This document shows positions 63,896 to 64,000 of a stretch of DNA of 64,000 nucleotides, piece by piece. The notes under the pieces were generated by a model that ran no database searches, had not been told where the DNA came from, and saw only the letters and a program-made list of their open reading frames with translations. The stretch's first letter is position 1; every line of letters starts with the position of its first letter. The DNA is from Algoriphagus sp. TR-M9 (lineage in GTDB: Bacteria; Bacteroidota; Bacteroidia; Cytophagales; Cyclobacteriaceae). Location of the stretch: NCBI RefSeq assembly GCF_027594545.1, contig NZ_CP115160.1, positions 3,481,001 through 3,545,000 of the forward strand, read 5' to 3'. A program made the translations under genes and the position numbers.

Positions 63896-64000
63896 TCAAC
63901 TGATACTTGCCATTAATCTAGTGACTTTCATCGAAAGGTCTGTGAAAATAAACTTTGCATTGCCATTTCGCTCCAGAAAATAGTGAGCTTCATTAAAAGT
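63896..64000 (-). CDS. C-terminal fragment of a gene cut by the window edge
   Basis: A frame is open from base 64000 and encodes at least 34 residues, ending LSMKVTRLMASIS and a TGA at 63896. The stop lies one base before the retropepsin start codon, as expected for an operon mate. The fragment is too short to assign; it could be part of any protein. Confidence 0.5.
   Translation of the reverse strand, partial: TFNEAHYFLERNGNAKFIFTDLSMKVTRLMASIS

Noticed and set aside
1..64000. CRISPR arrays, prophage, integrase or transposase genes, riboswitches, rRNA, tmRNA or RNase P RNA
   Set aside because: None could be found by reading the sequence on both strands.

Overview
The window reads as chromosomal DNA of a Bacteroidota bacterium, most likely a marine or freshwater Cytophagales of the Algoriphagus/Cyclobacteriaceae type (inference). 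Supporting signs: a gliding/type IX secretion C-terminal sorting domain; many small outer-membrane beta-barrel proteins; DUF4221-like lipoproteins; a three-gene sdhCAB operon with a single cytochrome b subunit; weak or absent Shine-Dalgarno sites; and promoters of the Bacteroidota form TTG-N18..21-TAnnTTTG, seen before both tRNA genes, sdhC, the symporter, the SAM hydrolase and the beta-helix gene. No CRISPR array, prophage, transposase or integrase gene is visible. Gene density is high and most genes sit in translationally coupled operons.

Layout. 1-1.7 kb: the 3' part of a Fic AMP-transferase gene, then a gene-free stretch with a tRNA-Ser(GGA) and a displaced copy of its 3' end. 1.7-7.9 kb: a compact leftward seven-gene operon (GT2 glycosyltransferase, small winged-helix-like protein, SpoIIE-type phosphatase, polysaccharide deacetylase, second GT2, TatD nuclease, asparaginase). 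7.9-12.5 kb: ruvC, an OM barrel gene, a Crp/Fnr regulator and, behind a perfect TTGAC-N4-GTCAA box, a beta-helix lipoprotein/diheme cytochrome pair. 12.5-17.5 kb: OM barrel, a leftward PLP racemase/GNAT/sodium symporter cassette and a FemAB-like protein. 17.7-21.2 kb: sdhCAB. 21.5-27.2 kb: a 925-residue T9SS-sorted surface protein coupled to a DCC thiol oxidoreductase, fabD, a DUF2975/XRE pair and folK. 27.3-33.6 kb: sppA, a D15-like barrel, flavin reductase, a secreted EEP phosphatase and pgk.

33.7-41.7 kb is a long leftward housekeeping run (comEC, enoyl-CoA hydratase, recQ, unknown, NUDIX, thioesterase, TPR lipoprotein, tsaC). 41.8-45.6 kb: OM barrel, GNAT, phoH, SAM hydrolase, monooxygenase-fold protein, tRNA-Leu(CAA) and an orphan membrane protein. 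45.7-49.8 kb repeats the E. coli arrangement of a LolD-type ATPase and FtsX-type permease divergent from a TesA-like esterase. 49.9-57.2 kb: a GMC oxidoreductase with its gluconate-dehydrogenase-subunit-3-like partner, then four tandem, ATGA-coupled paralogous lipoproteins. 57.2-64 kb: OM barrel, NSS transporter, and a leftward chain rimK-hemC-cyclophilin-RmlD-like reductase, with a RimB-like retropepsin just upstream.

No single gene is without precedent. The best candidates for new biology are the four-paralog lipoprotein array (52.5-57.2 kb), the phosphatase-governed polysaccharide operon (1.7-7.9 kb), the regulator/box/cytochrome module (9.2-12.3 kb) and the racemase/acetyltransferase/symporter cassette (13.1-16.1 kb).
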